A program made the position numbers and the translations under genes. This document shows positions 15,479-23,459 of a stretch of 24,872 nt of DNA, in pieces. The stretch is from the NCBI GenBank assembly GCA_039798265.1, contig JBDKGH010000047.1:1-24872 (forward strand). The letters are read 5' to 3'. Position 1 is the stretch's first letter; every line of letters starts with the position of its first letter. The stretch is from JBDKGH01 sp039798265 (GTDB taxonomy: Bacteria; Bacteroidota; Bacteroidia; Flavobacteriales_D; Sanyastnellaceae). The notes under the pieces were generated by a model that did no database searches, was not told where the DNA came from, and worked only from the letters and a program-made list of their open reading frames with translations.

Positions 15479-16372
15479 ATGAATACGAAAATGAGAAACT
15501 ACCTACTTCCCTTCATGTTCATAGCGCTTTCATTGGGTGCTTGCAAAAAGGATGAACCAGCACCAACAGAAACGCCAGATGCTCCTCGATTGATTTTCAA
15601 ATTTGCTTTTGATCCCAATCAAGAACGATTAAATAATCTCGGTCAACCAAGCACAGTTCCCGCTGGTCATGCGGCACAAAGTCCAATCTTTAACTCGATT
15701 TCTGCACATTACCTAGAAATGGCGCCTTCTGCTTTTACAGCTTTAGGCGGGGGAGAGGTATTGTATGTGGGCCCAGAAACGTCAGCTGGTGGCGATTTGG
15801 CCATCGACTTCGGCCAATCGAAGGTGGTAGCGGCGGGCGAACGTTTTTTCTCGATTCCTTTAAGTCAAGTTACTCCAGGCGATTATGAATACATGCGTGT
15901 GTCTTTGGCGTATCAAAACTACAACATCAGCATTCGTCAATCGGGCTTCGATTTTCCGGGCACGCTAGCTAGTTTTATTGGATATAATACCTATATCCAA
16001 AACTACACGATCAATTCTCAGAATGTAGAAGTGAATGATGATAAACTTCAGGGTTACTGGGGTTTTGAAACCATGTTTATGGGTACACCTTATTGGACAC
16101 AAGGCCAAGCTCCCGCAGGAGCTACTACGGTTCCTAATCCCATCTTTGCTACATCGCCTATACCTTCAGGCAGTTGTGTGGTTACGGCACCTTTTCAAGC
16201 TCCTTTAACCATTACAGGCAATGAAACGGAAGATATTGTGATCACCCTCTCATTATCTACCAACAATAGCTTTGAGTGGATCGAACAGAATGTGGACGGA
16301 AAATACGAGCCATCTGCTGGCGAAGCGGTTGTTGATATGGGTATTCGTGGATTGATACCGTACGTCAACTGA
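15479..16372 (+). CDS. Lipoprotein of unknown function
   Basis: The 297-residue protein (from the ATG at 15479) has a lipoprotein signal with LGAC, Cys22, followed by KKDEPAPTETP, a flexible acidic linker. An ATG at 15491 would give an equally good signal; a TTG at 15461 would only add six residues. The mature part opens RLIFKFAFDPNQERLNNLGQ and contains a run of beta-rich segments, with SPIFNSISAHYLEMAPSAFTAL, then PLSQVTPGDYEYMRVSLAYQNYNI near the middle. This is slightly reminiscent of MbnP-like lipoproteins, which have a similar opening and 'L..i..G.Y..i.l' core, but I do not see their usual His ligands and do not assign the family. It may be co-transcribed with the helicase. Its stop codon abuts that of the convergent membrane-protein gene. 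Confidence 0.8.
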   Translation: MNTKMRNYLLPFMFIALSLGACKKDEPAPTETPDAPRLIFKFAFDPNQERLNNLGQPSTVPAGHAAQSPIFNSISAHYLEMAPSAFTALGGGEVLYVGPETSAGGDLAIDFGQSKVVAAGERFFSIPLSQVTPGDYEYMRVSLAYQNYNISIRQSGFDFPGTLASFIGYNTYIQNYTINSQNVEVNDDKLQGYWGFETMFMGTPYWTQGQAPAGATTVPNPIFATSPIPSGSCVVTAPFQAPLTITGNETEDIVITLSLSTNNSFEWIEQNVDGKYEPSAGEAVVDMGIRGLIPYVN

Positions 16373-16756
16373 TCATGCTTCTTCGTCGGGATCTTTGTAC
16401 TTGCGAATCTGAACATTGGCACCTGCTAAGGTGCTGATGGCAGAAATCAATAGCGACAACCAGAATGCTGACCAAAAACCCGCGATGTAAAAACCGGGCA
16501 CCAATTCTCCTGCAATCAAAAGAATGACGGCATTGATCACCAACAGAAACAAGCCGAAGGTGAATAAGGTCGCAGGAATGGTAAGCAATACCAATAGCGG
16601 TTTCAAAAAAGTATTCAAAACGGCTAGTACAATAGCGGTAACTAGCGCTTTCCAATTTTGATCGAAACGAACGCCGTCCATCAAATAATCGCCAATGATT
16701 AGTCCCAACGCGGTGACCATCATTTGAAAAGTGGCTCTCCAAAATGTTTGTGACAT
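16373..16756 (-). CDS. Four-helix membrane protein, phage holin family 4 (PF04020-like)
   Basis: The 127-residue protein has four predicted membrane helices (about 8-24, 36-56, 61-82, 94-110) and the family's pattern: LNTFLKPLLVLLTIPATLFTFGLFLLVINAVIL, a V-P-G-F turn and a last hydrophobic helix. The name comes from mycobacteriophage holins, but chromosomal members are widespread in bacteria and their role is unknown; no phage genes lie nearby. The C-terminus is short and charged (KYKDPDEEA). A TAAATTTG box sits 4 bases before the ATG. The gene converges on the lipoprotein gene, with the stops sharing the palindrome TGATCA at 16370-16375. Confidence 0.88.
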   Translation of the reverse strand: MSQTFWRATFQMMVTALGLIIGDYLMDGVRFDQNWKALVTAIVLAVLNTFLKPLLVLLTIPATLFTFGLFLLVINAVILLIAGELVPGFYIAGFWSAFWLSLLISAISTLAGANVQIRKYKDPDEEA

Positions 16757-16760
16757 GTGC

Positions 16761-16768
16761 CAAATTTA
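16761..16768 (-). promoter_or_regulatory. TAnnTTTG -7 box before the holin-family gene
   Basis: TAAATTTG on the minus strand ends 4 bases before the ATG at 16756, predicting a transcript starting at or next to the start codon. Confidence 0.45.
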
Positions 16769-16834
16769 GCTGATATTTTCCCCTTGCCTAAAAATGGTTA
16801 TGCATGACCTTATTCACAGTTGTTGACTACTCAG

Positions 16835-16866
16835 TTTGGTAAGCGCAGCGAGGCACGTTAACTTTG
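16835..16866 (+). promoter_or_regulatory. Bacteroidota sigma-A-type promoter of the transaldolase gene
   Basis: TTTG at 16835-16838 and TAACTTTG at 16859-16866 are 20 bases apart, the expected spacing of the -33 and -7 elements. Transcription should start near 16872, about 20 bases before the ATG at 16894. This is the only promoter in the window with both elements well placed. Confidence 0.65.
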
Positions 16867-16893
16867 TTGCCCATAATTACAAATCCCCCAATC

Positions 16894-17562
16894 ATGAAAT
16901 TTTTCATCGACACCGCTAACCTCGACCAAATTCGTGAGGCGCAGGATCTTGGCATCTTGGATGGTGTTACTACCAACCCAAGCCTTATGGCAAAAGAAGG
17001 CATCAGCGGCACCGACCGTGTGATGAAACATTATGTTGACATCTGCGAGATCGTTGGCGATGGTGATGTGAGCGCAGAAGTAATTGCCACCGACTTTGAT
17101 GGTATGGTGCGCGAAGGCGAAATGCTCGCTGCTTTACACCCCAATATTGTGGTGAAAGTGCCCATGACCAAAGAAGGGGTAAAGGCGATTAAATATTTTA
17201 CGGGAAAAGGTATTCGTACCAATTGCACTCTCGTATTCTCCGCTGGACAAGCTTTGTTAGCAGCCAAAGCCGGTGCTTCTTATGTTTCTCCTTTCGTAGG
17301 TCGCTTGGATGATATTTCTACTGACGGTATTCAGTTGATCGAACAGATCCGTTTGATCTATGATAACTATGGATACGACACCGAGATTCTAGCCGCTAGT
17401 GTTCGTCACCCAATGCACATTATTCAGTGCGCTGAAATTGGTGCTGATGTGATGACGGGCCCGCTCAGTGCAATTATGGCCTTGTTGAAGCATCCGTTAA
17501 CCGACAGTGGTTTGGCGCAATTCCTGGCTGACCACAAGAAAGCTGCTGAAGCCGGTAAATAA
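16894..17562 (+). CDS. Small transaldolase / fructose-6-phosphate aldolase family protein
   Basis: The 222-residue protein belongs to the short transaldolase (TalC/Fsa) subfamily, which transfers dihydroxyacetone units in the pentose phosphate pathway or cleaves fructose 6-phosphate. It starts MKFFIDTANLDQIREA, has GVTTNPSL at 24-31, the Schiff-base lysine in NIVVKVPMT (K88), RTNCTLVFS, and YVSPFVGRLDD. The end SVRHPMHIIQCAEIGADVMTGP is also typical. The ATG at 16894 starts exactly at the family N-terminus and follows a good promoter; an in-frame TTG at 16864 lies inside the promoter and is not used. Most flavobacterial members are annotated as transaldolase; aldolase activity is possible. 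A strong terminator follows. Confidence 0.93.
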   Translation: MKFFIDTANLDQIREAQDLGILDGVTTNPSLMAKEGISGTDRVMKHYVDICEIVGDGDVSAEVIATDFDGMVREGEMLAALHPNIVVKVPMTKEGVKAIKYFTGKGIRTNCTLVFSAGQALLAAKAGASYVSPFVGRLDDISTDGIQLIEQIRLIYDNYGYDTEILAASVRHPMHIIQCAEIGADVMTGPLSAIMALLKHPLTDSGLAQFLADHKKAAEAGK

Positions 17563-17580
17563 TAATGATCTTTCTTTTTT

Positions 17581-17630
17581 AACGTGGAGTTTGGCCTAAC
17601 TTAGAGGCTCAAACTCCACGTTTGTTTTTT
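17581..17630 (+). terminator. Intrinsic terminator after the transaldolase gene
   Basis: AACGTGGAGTTTG (17581-17593) pairs perfectly over 13 bp with CAAACTCCACGTT (17610-17622), an inner GCCT/AGGC pairing extends it, and TGTTTTTT follows. The T-run ends 5 bases before the next start codon. Confidence 0.93.
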
Positions 17631-17635
17631 GGCCT

Positions 17636-18268
17636 ATGCTCATCGAGATTTTTCCCAATAATATGGACGATCGTAAGATCCGTCAGGTAGTTGAAACTCT
17701 TCAGCAAGGAGGAATTATTATCTATCCTACGGATACGGTGTACAGCTTTGGATGCTCTCTGGAACAACCTAGGGCTATGGAAAAAATTGCTCGACTTAAA
17801 GGCATTAAACCAGAGAAGGCCAACTTTTCCATCGCTTGCTCTGATCTAAAACACCTTTCTGACTATAGCAAGCAGGTTAACAACAGTCTTTTTAAGCTCA
17901 TGCGCAACGTGCTTCCAGGTCCCTACACCTTCATCTTGGAAGCAGGAAAAAATATTCCTCGACTGTTTTCTTCAAATAAAAAAACCATCGGTATTCGTGT
18001 ACCCGATAATGCCATCGCCAAGCGCATCATCGAAGAACTAGGGTGTCCGCTCATTGCTACTTCGGTGCATGACGATGATGAGATCATCGACTACACAACA
18101 GATCCGCAAATGATCGAAGAAAAATGGGGAAACGAGGTGGATATCGTCATTGACGGAGGCCCCGGTGGACTAGAACCGTCCACTATTTTAGATTGCACCA
18201 ATGGCAACATTGTGCTGGTGCGACAAGGCAAAGGAAGCGTAGAGGGCTTTCTAGAGCTTATGGATTAA
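17636..18268 (+). CDS. YrdC/Sua5-fold protein, YciO subfamily (threonylcarbamoyl-AMP synthase-like)
   Basis: The 210-residue protein has the YrdC/Sua5 fold, whose best-known activity is making threonylcarbamoyl-AMP from threonine, bicarbonate and ATP for t6A37 in tRNA. The start MLIEIFPNN aligns with the N-terminus of E. coli YciO, supporting the ATG at 17636 (an in-frame ATG at 17663 would lose this strand). Motifs are YPTDTVYSFGC at 30-40, RLKGIKPEKANFSIAC at 53-68, LMRNVLPGPYTFILEAGK (about 88-105), KTIGIRVPDN, and a final VLVRQGKGSVE. The 'NFSIAC' and 'S-F-G-C' variants are YciO-like rather than TsaC-like; E. coli YciO cannot be assumed to replace TsaC. In this phylum the protein is commonly annotated as the threonylcarbamoyl-AMP synthase. 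No promoter fits between the terminator and the ATG. Confidence 0.88.
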   Translation: MLIEIFPNNMDDRKIRQVVETLQQGGIIIYPTDTVYSFGCSLEQPRAMEKIARLKGIKPEKANFSIACSDLKHLSDYSKQVNNSLFKLMRNVLPGPYTFILEAGKNIPRLFSSNKKTIGIRVPDNAIAKRIIEELGCPLIATSVHDDDEIIDYTTDPQMIEEKWGNEVDIVIDGGPGGLEPSTILDCTNGNIVLVRQGKGSVEGFLELMD

Positions 18269-18345
18269 GTCCTTTTCTTACAATACCATTCACATTCCAT
18301 CGTTTGCAAGTTTAGAAAACAGTAAACCCGCAGACTTTGGCTCGA

Positions 18346-18368
18346 TTTTACCTTCACATCTGGTAAAA
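18346..18368 (+). repeat. 7-bp hairpin 11 bases before the TPR gene start
   Basis: TTTTACC (18346-18352) pairs with GGTAAAA (18362-18368) around a 9-base loop, 11 bases before the ATG at 18380. It is AT-rich, followed by AGTGTTTTG, so it could be a weak terminator for the upstream gene or a 5'-UTR element. Confidence 0.35.
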
Positions 18369-18379
18369 AGTGTTTTGTA

Positions 18380-21300
18380 ATGAATGGATTAAAATTAAGC
18401 CTGCTGCTACTGCTCTGCACCTTCGGTCTTACAGTATCAGCCCAAGAACCAATTGCTATTTATGATCGCACCAACGTGTATCGAGAAGCGCTAGAGCTTT
18501 TTGATCACGAAAAGTATGTGCCTGCAAAGGAAAAATTCGAGCAATTCATCGTTCTTGAATCAGACCCCCAAAATGCACTACGCGTCAATTCGGAATATTA
18601 TCGAGGTATTTGTGCCTTGTATCTGTTCCATGCAGATGCCGAGTATTTGCTCGAAACCTTTGTACGCGAGCATCCCGATTCGCCTTGGAAGCAACATGCC
18701 TATTTCGAATTAGCCACTTTTAACTACAAGAAAAAATCCTATAAAAAAGCGCTAGAATGGTTTCAAGAAGTGGATGAATCTACACTTTCAAATAAAGAAA
18801 GGGTAGAGTTTCGTTACAAAAGAGGTCACTGCTATTTTGAAACAGGCGACATGAAAGCCGCCCGCGCAGATTTTTTGGAGGCTAAACAAGAAGAGTCAGA
18901 TTACAAACAGGCCGCTACTTACTATTACAGTCACATCGCCTACGAACAGAATGATCTGCAAACGGCTTTAGAAGGTTTTAAGCAATTGGAAAACGATCCC
19001 AACTTTAAACCCATTGTGCCTTATTACATTTCACAGATTTATTACAAACAGAAGAAATACGATGAGCTATTGGCCTACGCGCCAGCGGTGCTCGATAGTG
19101 CCAATAATTCAAACACCAAACGAGCTCCTGAAATTGCTCGTTTGATTGGTGATGCCTATTTCATCAAAGAAAAATACACTGACGCTCTTCCTTACCTCGA
19201 ACGCTATCACCAAGCTACCAATAAATCAGAAATTCAACGTCAAGATTGGTATCAATTGGGTTATGTGTATTACCGCGTGAATCAATATCAAAAAGCCATT
19301 GACGCCTACTCCAATTGCGCCGACGCTACGGATGAACTCGGTCAACTTTCTACTTACAACGTAGCAGACTGTTACCTCAAGTTAGATCAAAAGGAATATG
19401 CGCGTAATGCATTTGGTGACGCTTCGAAAATGGCATTCAACCAAGAGGTTCAAGAGGACGCTATGTTCAATTACTCAAAGTTGGCCTTTGAACTATCCTA
19501 CAATCCTTTTCATGAAGCCATTACCGCGTTTGAAGATTACTTGAATACTTATCCCAATAGTCCTCGTCGCGATGAAGCTTATGAGTTTTTGTTGAACGTG
19601 TATATGAAAACACGCAACTACGAAAAGGCATTGGCGTCATTGGATAAAATCAAAAACAAAGACAACAACGTTAAAGAAGCATTTCAAGTAGTCGCGTATA
19701 ACCGCGGTGTAGAATTGTTTCAAGCAACTCAATATGATGAGGCGGAAAAATACTTCGACAAAGTAGCCATCTATCCCATCAATCAAATGCTGCTTGCTGA
19801 AGCGAACTTCTGGAAAGCGGAAAGTTCATTCAACCGTCAAGATTACACCAAAGCCCGCGAACGATATGCGAAGTTCTTATCAGAACCTGGCGCTTTCAAT
19901 AGCGAGTTTTATGGCTTGGCTCACTATGGAACAGGTTATTGTTATTTCAAGCAAGCGAACCAAGAGGATGTATATGAAATTGCACGCGATATTTATGCAA
20001 ATGCAAATACGGCATTCCGCAAATTTGTCGATGGCGGTGGGGTAAAAGATCCACGCAAGTTAAATGACGCTTATTTGCGCATCGGCGATTGTTTCTACGT
20101 TAACAAAAGCTACACGCAGGCTATTCAGTATTACGATAAGGTGTCGGATAATTCCCTCGGCAATCGCGACTATGCGATGTATCAAAAAGCAATGAGTTAT
20201 GGTTACGAAGGATTGAATGATAAAAAAGCATGGGTACTTAAAAATTTGTTGAGCGAAATGCCGCAATCCAAATTTGAAGTCGATGCAAAATATGAATTGG
20301 CTAAATCTTATTTGGTAGATAATCGTCTTTCGGAAGCGAAGACGTATTATAATGATATCCTGGCCAAACACGCAGCTACATCATACGCTAAGCTAGCATT
20401 GGTAGATCTATGTTTAGTTTACGTCAAAGAGAACAATGCAGCTAAAGTGAAAGAAACATGGAATCAACTGTATGCAAATTATCCGAATGATAAAGTGCTT
20501 GTGGATGCCGTATCAACTGTTCGTAGCACGTTGATCGAAGATTCCCAGTTTCAACAGCAACTGCGCGATATGAAAATCTTGAACGTAAGTGACGAAGACA
20601 TCGAAGACGATGTATTCGCTAAGGCATCAGAACCCGCTTACGCTGGCAATTGCGACTTGGCAGTAGAAAAACTCAAGTCTTATTTGGCACAGTTCCAACC
20701 AGGCTTTCACCGCACAGAGGCGAATTATTTATTGGCTGAGTGTTATTTCAATAGCCAAGATTTTACCAATGCACTAGCATCATACATGCAAGTAGTCAAT
20801 GCTCCGCTTTCTGACTACTCAGAGGAAGCGCACAAAGTGGCGGCGACTATAAATTACAATAACAAAAATTACGACGAAGCACGCGTGTTGTATGGTAAGC
20901 TCGAACAGATTGCCGTTTTAAAAACCAACTTGCTCGAAGCACAAATTGGAATGATGCGCTGCAACTATTTTATTGGAGAAAAAACAGCTGCAGTTGAATA
21001 TGCAAATAAGGTATTGGATAATTCCGCAACACCTGATGAAATTAAAGTAACCGCCTACTTGTGGAGAGGTCGTGTGCGATTAGATAATGCAGAGTACGCA
21101 GGTGCGAAGTCAGACTTCAATGAAGTATTGAAACGCGGAGGTATCAACGGCGCAGAGGCTAAATATCACATTGCCGAAATCTATTTCCAAACGGGTGAAT
21201 TCAAAAAGGCTGAAACAGAAGTTTTTCAATTGGTAGAAAAATTTTCTCCCTACGAAGAATGGAAGTATAAAGGCTTTTTATTACTCGTGGACATTTATGT

Positions 21301-21490
21301 AGGCATGAATGATCTTTACCAAGCTCGCTCAACCGTGAATGCCATTTTAAGTAATGTTGAAGAACAATGGGTGCTGGATGCGGCCAATCAAAAATCAGCA
21401 GAACTAGATGCCCTTGAAGGCAATTCGAACGGTTCGCGCCAATCTACCCAAGATGTTGAAATTGATTTAGGAGGATCTTCCAATGAATAA
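18380..21490 (+). CDS. Large periplasmic tetratricopeptide-repeat protein
   Basis: The 1036-residue protein begins with a signal peptide (MNGLKLSLLLLLCTFG to VSA, cleavage after residue 21) and is then almost entirely TPR-like helical repeats. Repeats of about 34-37 residues recur throughout, e.g. YYRGICALYLFHADAEYLLE, YFELATFNYKKKSYKKALEW, YQLGYVYYRVNQYQKAIDAY, YLRIGDCFYVNKSYTQAIQY and YELAKSYLVDNRLSEAKTYY, probably more than twenty. The acidic tail (DVEIDLGGSSNE) ends 8 bases inside the start of the next gene. TPR proteins of this size usually scaffold protein complexes; this one probably works in the periplasm or at the inner face of the outer membrane. The overlap with the beta-barrel gene suggests the two proteins act together, but no experimentally known partner was recognised. 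The alanine/tyrosine spacing of the TPR consensus is well kept, with no obvious frameshift. Confidence 0.9.
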   Translation: MNGLKLSLLLLLCTFGLTVSAQEPIAIYDRTNVYREALELFDHEKYVPAKEKFEQFIVLESDPQNALRVNSEYYRGICALYLFHADAEYLLETFVREHPDSPWKQHAYFELATFNYKKKSYKKALEWFQEVDESTLSNKERVEFRYKRGHCYFETGDMKAARADFLEAKQEESDYKQAATYYYSHIAYEQNDLQTALEGFKQLENDPNFKPIVPYYISQIYYKQKKYDELLAYAPAVLDSANNSNTKRAPEIARLIGDAYFIKEKYTDALPYLERYHQATNKSEIQRQDWYQLGYVYYRVNQYQKAIDAYSNCADATDELGQLSTYNVADCYLKLDQKEYARNAFGDASKMAFNQEVQEDAMFNYSKLAFELSYNPFHEAITAFEDYLNTYPNSPRRDEAYEFLLNVYMKTRNYEKALASLDKIKNKDNNVKEAFQVVAYNRGVELFQATQYDEAEKYFDKVAIYPINQMLLAEANFWKAESSFNRQDYTKARERYAKFLSEPGAFNSEFYGLAHYGTGYCYFKQANQEDVYEIARDIYANANTAFRKFVDGGGVKDPRKLNDAYLRIGDCFYVNKSYTQAIQYYDKVSDNSLGNRDYAMYQKAMSYGYEGLNDKKAWVLKNLLSEMPQSKFEVDAKYELAKSYLVDNRLSEAKTYYNDILAKHAATSYAKLALVDLCLVYVKENNAAKVKETWNQLYANYPNDKVLVDAVSTVRSTLIEDSQFQQQLRDMKILNVSDEDIEDDVFAKASEPAYAGNCDLAVEKLKSYLAQFQPGFHRTEANYLLAECYFNSQDFTNALASYMQVVNAPLSDYSEEAHKVAATINYNNKNYDEARVLYGKLEQIAVLKTNLLEAQIGMMRCNYFIGEKTAAVEYANKVLDNSATPDEIKVTAYLWRGRVRLDNAEYAGAKSDFNEVLKRGGINGAEAKYHIAEIYFQTGEFKKAETEVFQLVEKFSPYEEWKYKGFLLLVDIYVGMNDLYQARSTVNAILSNVEEQWVLDAANQKSAELDALEGNSNGSRQSTQDVEIDLGGSSNE

Positions 21491-23267
21491 GCTTCATAAT
21501 CCCATATATAAGATGAAAGTTGTTTTTGCCTTCATCTTTATGCTGAGTTGTGCATTGACTGTAAAAGCACAGCGCGATACGTCCATTACATTGAGTCAAT
21601 CTGCCGAATTTACCGGCAATCTGCGACTCTTTTTACGTGACGCGAATAAACTCTCGACCCAGCCTTTAGTGAAAGAACAAATCGCTGAAATGACGAGCGT
21701 GAGATATACCACTTTGCCTACTCGCAAAGTATCGCTCATTGATCCCAAGTTAATACCCGCGGCAAAAATTAACGTCGATGAAAAACTATCGAAGTTATAT
21801 CGCGGATATTTTAAAGGTGGTTACGGTACCTATTTCACCCCGCTAGTAGATGCTTATTTTACCGATGGACGTTCGAAGAAAGGTACCTATGGTGTCCACT
21901 ATAAACACCTGAGCAGCGCCGGTGCAGTTACCCCAAATGACGAGGACAGTATTCCAGATCATTACAGTGATAATAAGGTAGAAGTATGGGGCAAGTATTT
22001 TTTGAAAAATGGCGCCCTTAATGGAAGTTTGAATTGGGAGCGAAACGTATCGCATTGGTATGGATTCGATCAAACGTTATTCAAAGACTCCTTGCCGAAG
22101 TTGCAAATGGATAGTTTGAAGCAGCGCATGAATACCATCGGCGGTAGCGTAGGATACCGCACGGCTAATCGTGATAGCGCTGATCTTAATTTGGCCTTTG
22201 ATCTAGGTTTGCGCAATACCACCGACTTGTACGATGGAAAAGAAACCTTCGTCGATTTTACAGCCCGTGGTAGTAAGTTGATCAACACGGAACTATTCAG
22301 TGGCGAATTTGGTATCAACTACAACAACTTCAATTCCATTGGTCCAAAAGTATTGGCCACAGGAATCATTTATGACGCTGCAGACTCGGTGATTCAAAAT
22401 AGAGGACAGGATAATGCCATTATTCGCTTGATACCTATGGCACACACCGTGTGGCGCGAATTACGTGCTAAAGTGGGTATGGGATTGTACATCGAAGCGC
22501 GCGGCGAAAATCCGGGTCACTTTTATCCATTGGCCGAAGTAAGCTACAATATGTTTAAAGGAATAGTGGTGCCTTATGCGGGTGTTCGAGGTAGTACTGA
22601 TCCTACTACATATTTGGGTTTATATCAAGAAAATCCATTTGTGGTGTACAACCCTACTTTGCGCAATCGCAACAATAAGTTGGAACTATACGCGGGCTTA
22701 GGCGGCGCTATTTCAAAAACAGTTTCCTACAGCGCAGGTATCAACTCTTATTCATGGGCCAATTTCGCTTATTTCATCAACGACTCTCTTACCTCGGTGG
22801 GCAACCGTCAACTAGTGATTTACGATGACTTAAAAGCTATCAATATTCATGGAGAGCTCGCCGTTTATAGCGGTGAAAAATGGAAAACGAATGCACGTGT
22901 TGACTATTTTAAATACAATAGTGGTAACCAAGATCACGCATGGCATCAGCCAGGATTAAAAGTGACAGCAAGCGCTCAATACAATTTGAAAAAGAAATTT
23001 TCAGTAAGCACCGACTTATTTTACATCGGCGAACGCTGGGCAAAATCGAATGTGATGATCCAGAATATTGAGCCCAATGATGATGGTTCTTATAACATCA
23101 AGTTAAAGGGCTTTTTAGATGCGAACTTTAAAGTAGAGTACCGATACAACAAAAGGTTGAGTGCTTGGCTTCAGTTGAACAACACCTTTGCTCAGCGATA
23201 CCAACGTTATAGCGGCTATAACACCCAGCGTTTATTGGCTATGATGGGGGCTACTTACGCCTTCTAA
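21483..23267 (+). CDS. Outer-membrane beta-barrel protein, translationally coupled to the TPR gene
   Basis: The 594-residue protein begins at ATGAATAA, overlapping the TPR gene by 8 bases; an in-frame ATG at 21513 starts a more typical signal peptide (MKVVFAFIFMLSC to VKAQ). The mature protein has a short N-terminal segment (about 31-90 in the full numbering) with KVSLIDPKLIPAAKINVDEKLSKLYRGYFKGGYG, then alternating polar/aromatic strands (VEVWGKYFLKNGALNGSLNWERN, WKTNARVDYFKY, LKVTASAQYNLKKKFSVSTDLFY) and a C-terminal FQ-like end RLLAMMGATYAF whose final Phe is the usual outer-membrane insertion signal. No TonB box or plug domain is seen, so it is not a complete TonB-dependent receptor. Function is unknown; a TPR partner suggests a secretion, transport or assembly role. 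Confidence 0.87.
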   Translation: MNKLHNPIYKMKVVFAFIFMLSCALTVKAQRDTSITLSQSAEFTGNLRLFLRDANKLSTQPLVKEQIAEMTSVRYTTLPTRKVSLIDPKLIPAAKINVDEKLSKLYRGYFKGGYGTYFTPLVDAYFTDGRSKKGTYGVHYKHLSSAGAVTPNDEDSIPDHYSDNKVEVWGKYFLKNGALNGSLNWERNVSHWYGFDQTLFKDSLPKLQMDSLKQRMNTIGGSVGYRTANRDSADLNLAFDLGLRNTTDLYDGKETFVDFTARGSKLINTELFSGEFGINYNNFNSIGPKVLATGIIYDAADSVIQNRGQDNAIIRLIPMAHTVWRELRAKVGMGLYIEARGENPGHFYPLAEVSYNMFKGIVVPYAGVRGSTDPTTYLGLYQENPFVVYNPTLRNRNNKLELYAGLGGAISKTVSYSAGINSYSWANFAYFINDSLTSVGNRQLVIYDDLKAINIHGELAVYSGEKWKTNARVDYFKYNSGNQDHAWHQPGLKVTASAQYNLKKKFSVSTDLFYIGERWAKSNVMIQNIEPNDDGSYNIKLKGFLDANFKVEYRYNKRLSAWLQLNNTFAQRYQRYSGYNTQRLLAMMGATYAF

Positions 23268-23397
23268 ATGCCCTGAAAACGCCAAATTTTATTGACACTA
23301 TTTAAACATTGAAAAAGCAGAACGTGAAAATTGGTGTTATTGTATTGCAAAACAGTATTTTACATCTTGTTTAGGTGATGTAGATTTGTTAATAATC

Positions 23398-23423
23398 AAA
23401 AGGGGGTGCAAGCCCCCTTTTTC
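23398..23423 (+). terminator. Intrinsic terminator after the beta-barrel gene
   Basis: AAAAGGGGG and CCCCCTTTT pair around the loop TGCAAG, and the T-run continues to 23422. It ends the TPR/barrel transcript 131 bases after the stop. Confidence 0.9.
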
Positions 23424-23446
23424 ATGCCCAAAGGAGGGCTCTTTCG

Positions 23447-23454
23447 TATCTTTG
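23447..23454 (+). promoter_or_regulatory. TAnnTTTG -7 box for the gyrB leader or small RNA
   Basis: TATCTTTG lies after the terminator and predicts transcription from about 23460. It is the only full match to the consensus between that terminator and gyrB. A -33 element is not evident. Confidence 0.5.
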
Positions 23455-23459
23455 TGAGC

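Noticed and set aside
16373..16756. Holin-family match as a sign of a prophage
   Set aside because: No phage structural, lysis, integrase or repressor genes nearby; the family is common in ordinary bacterial chromosomes.
16365..16763. Overlapping 132-codon ORF in another frame over the holin-family gene
   Set aside because: Cys/His/Arg-rich with no membrane pattern, while the 127-codon frame has four helices and family motifs.
23381..23388. TAGATTTG as a promoter upstream of the terminator at 23398
   Set aside because: A transcript would end almost at once in the terminator; one chance match per 2-4 kb per strand is expected.
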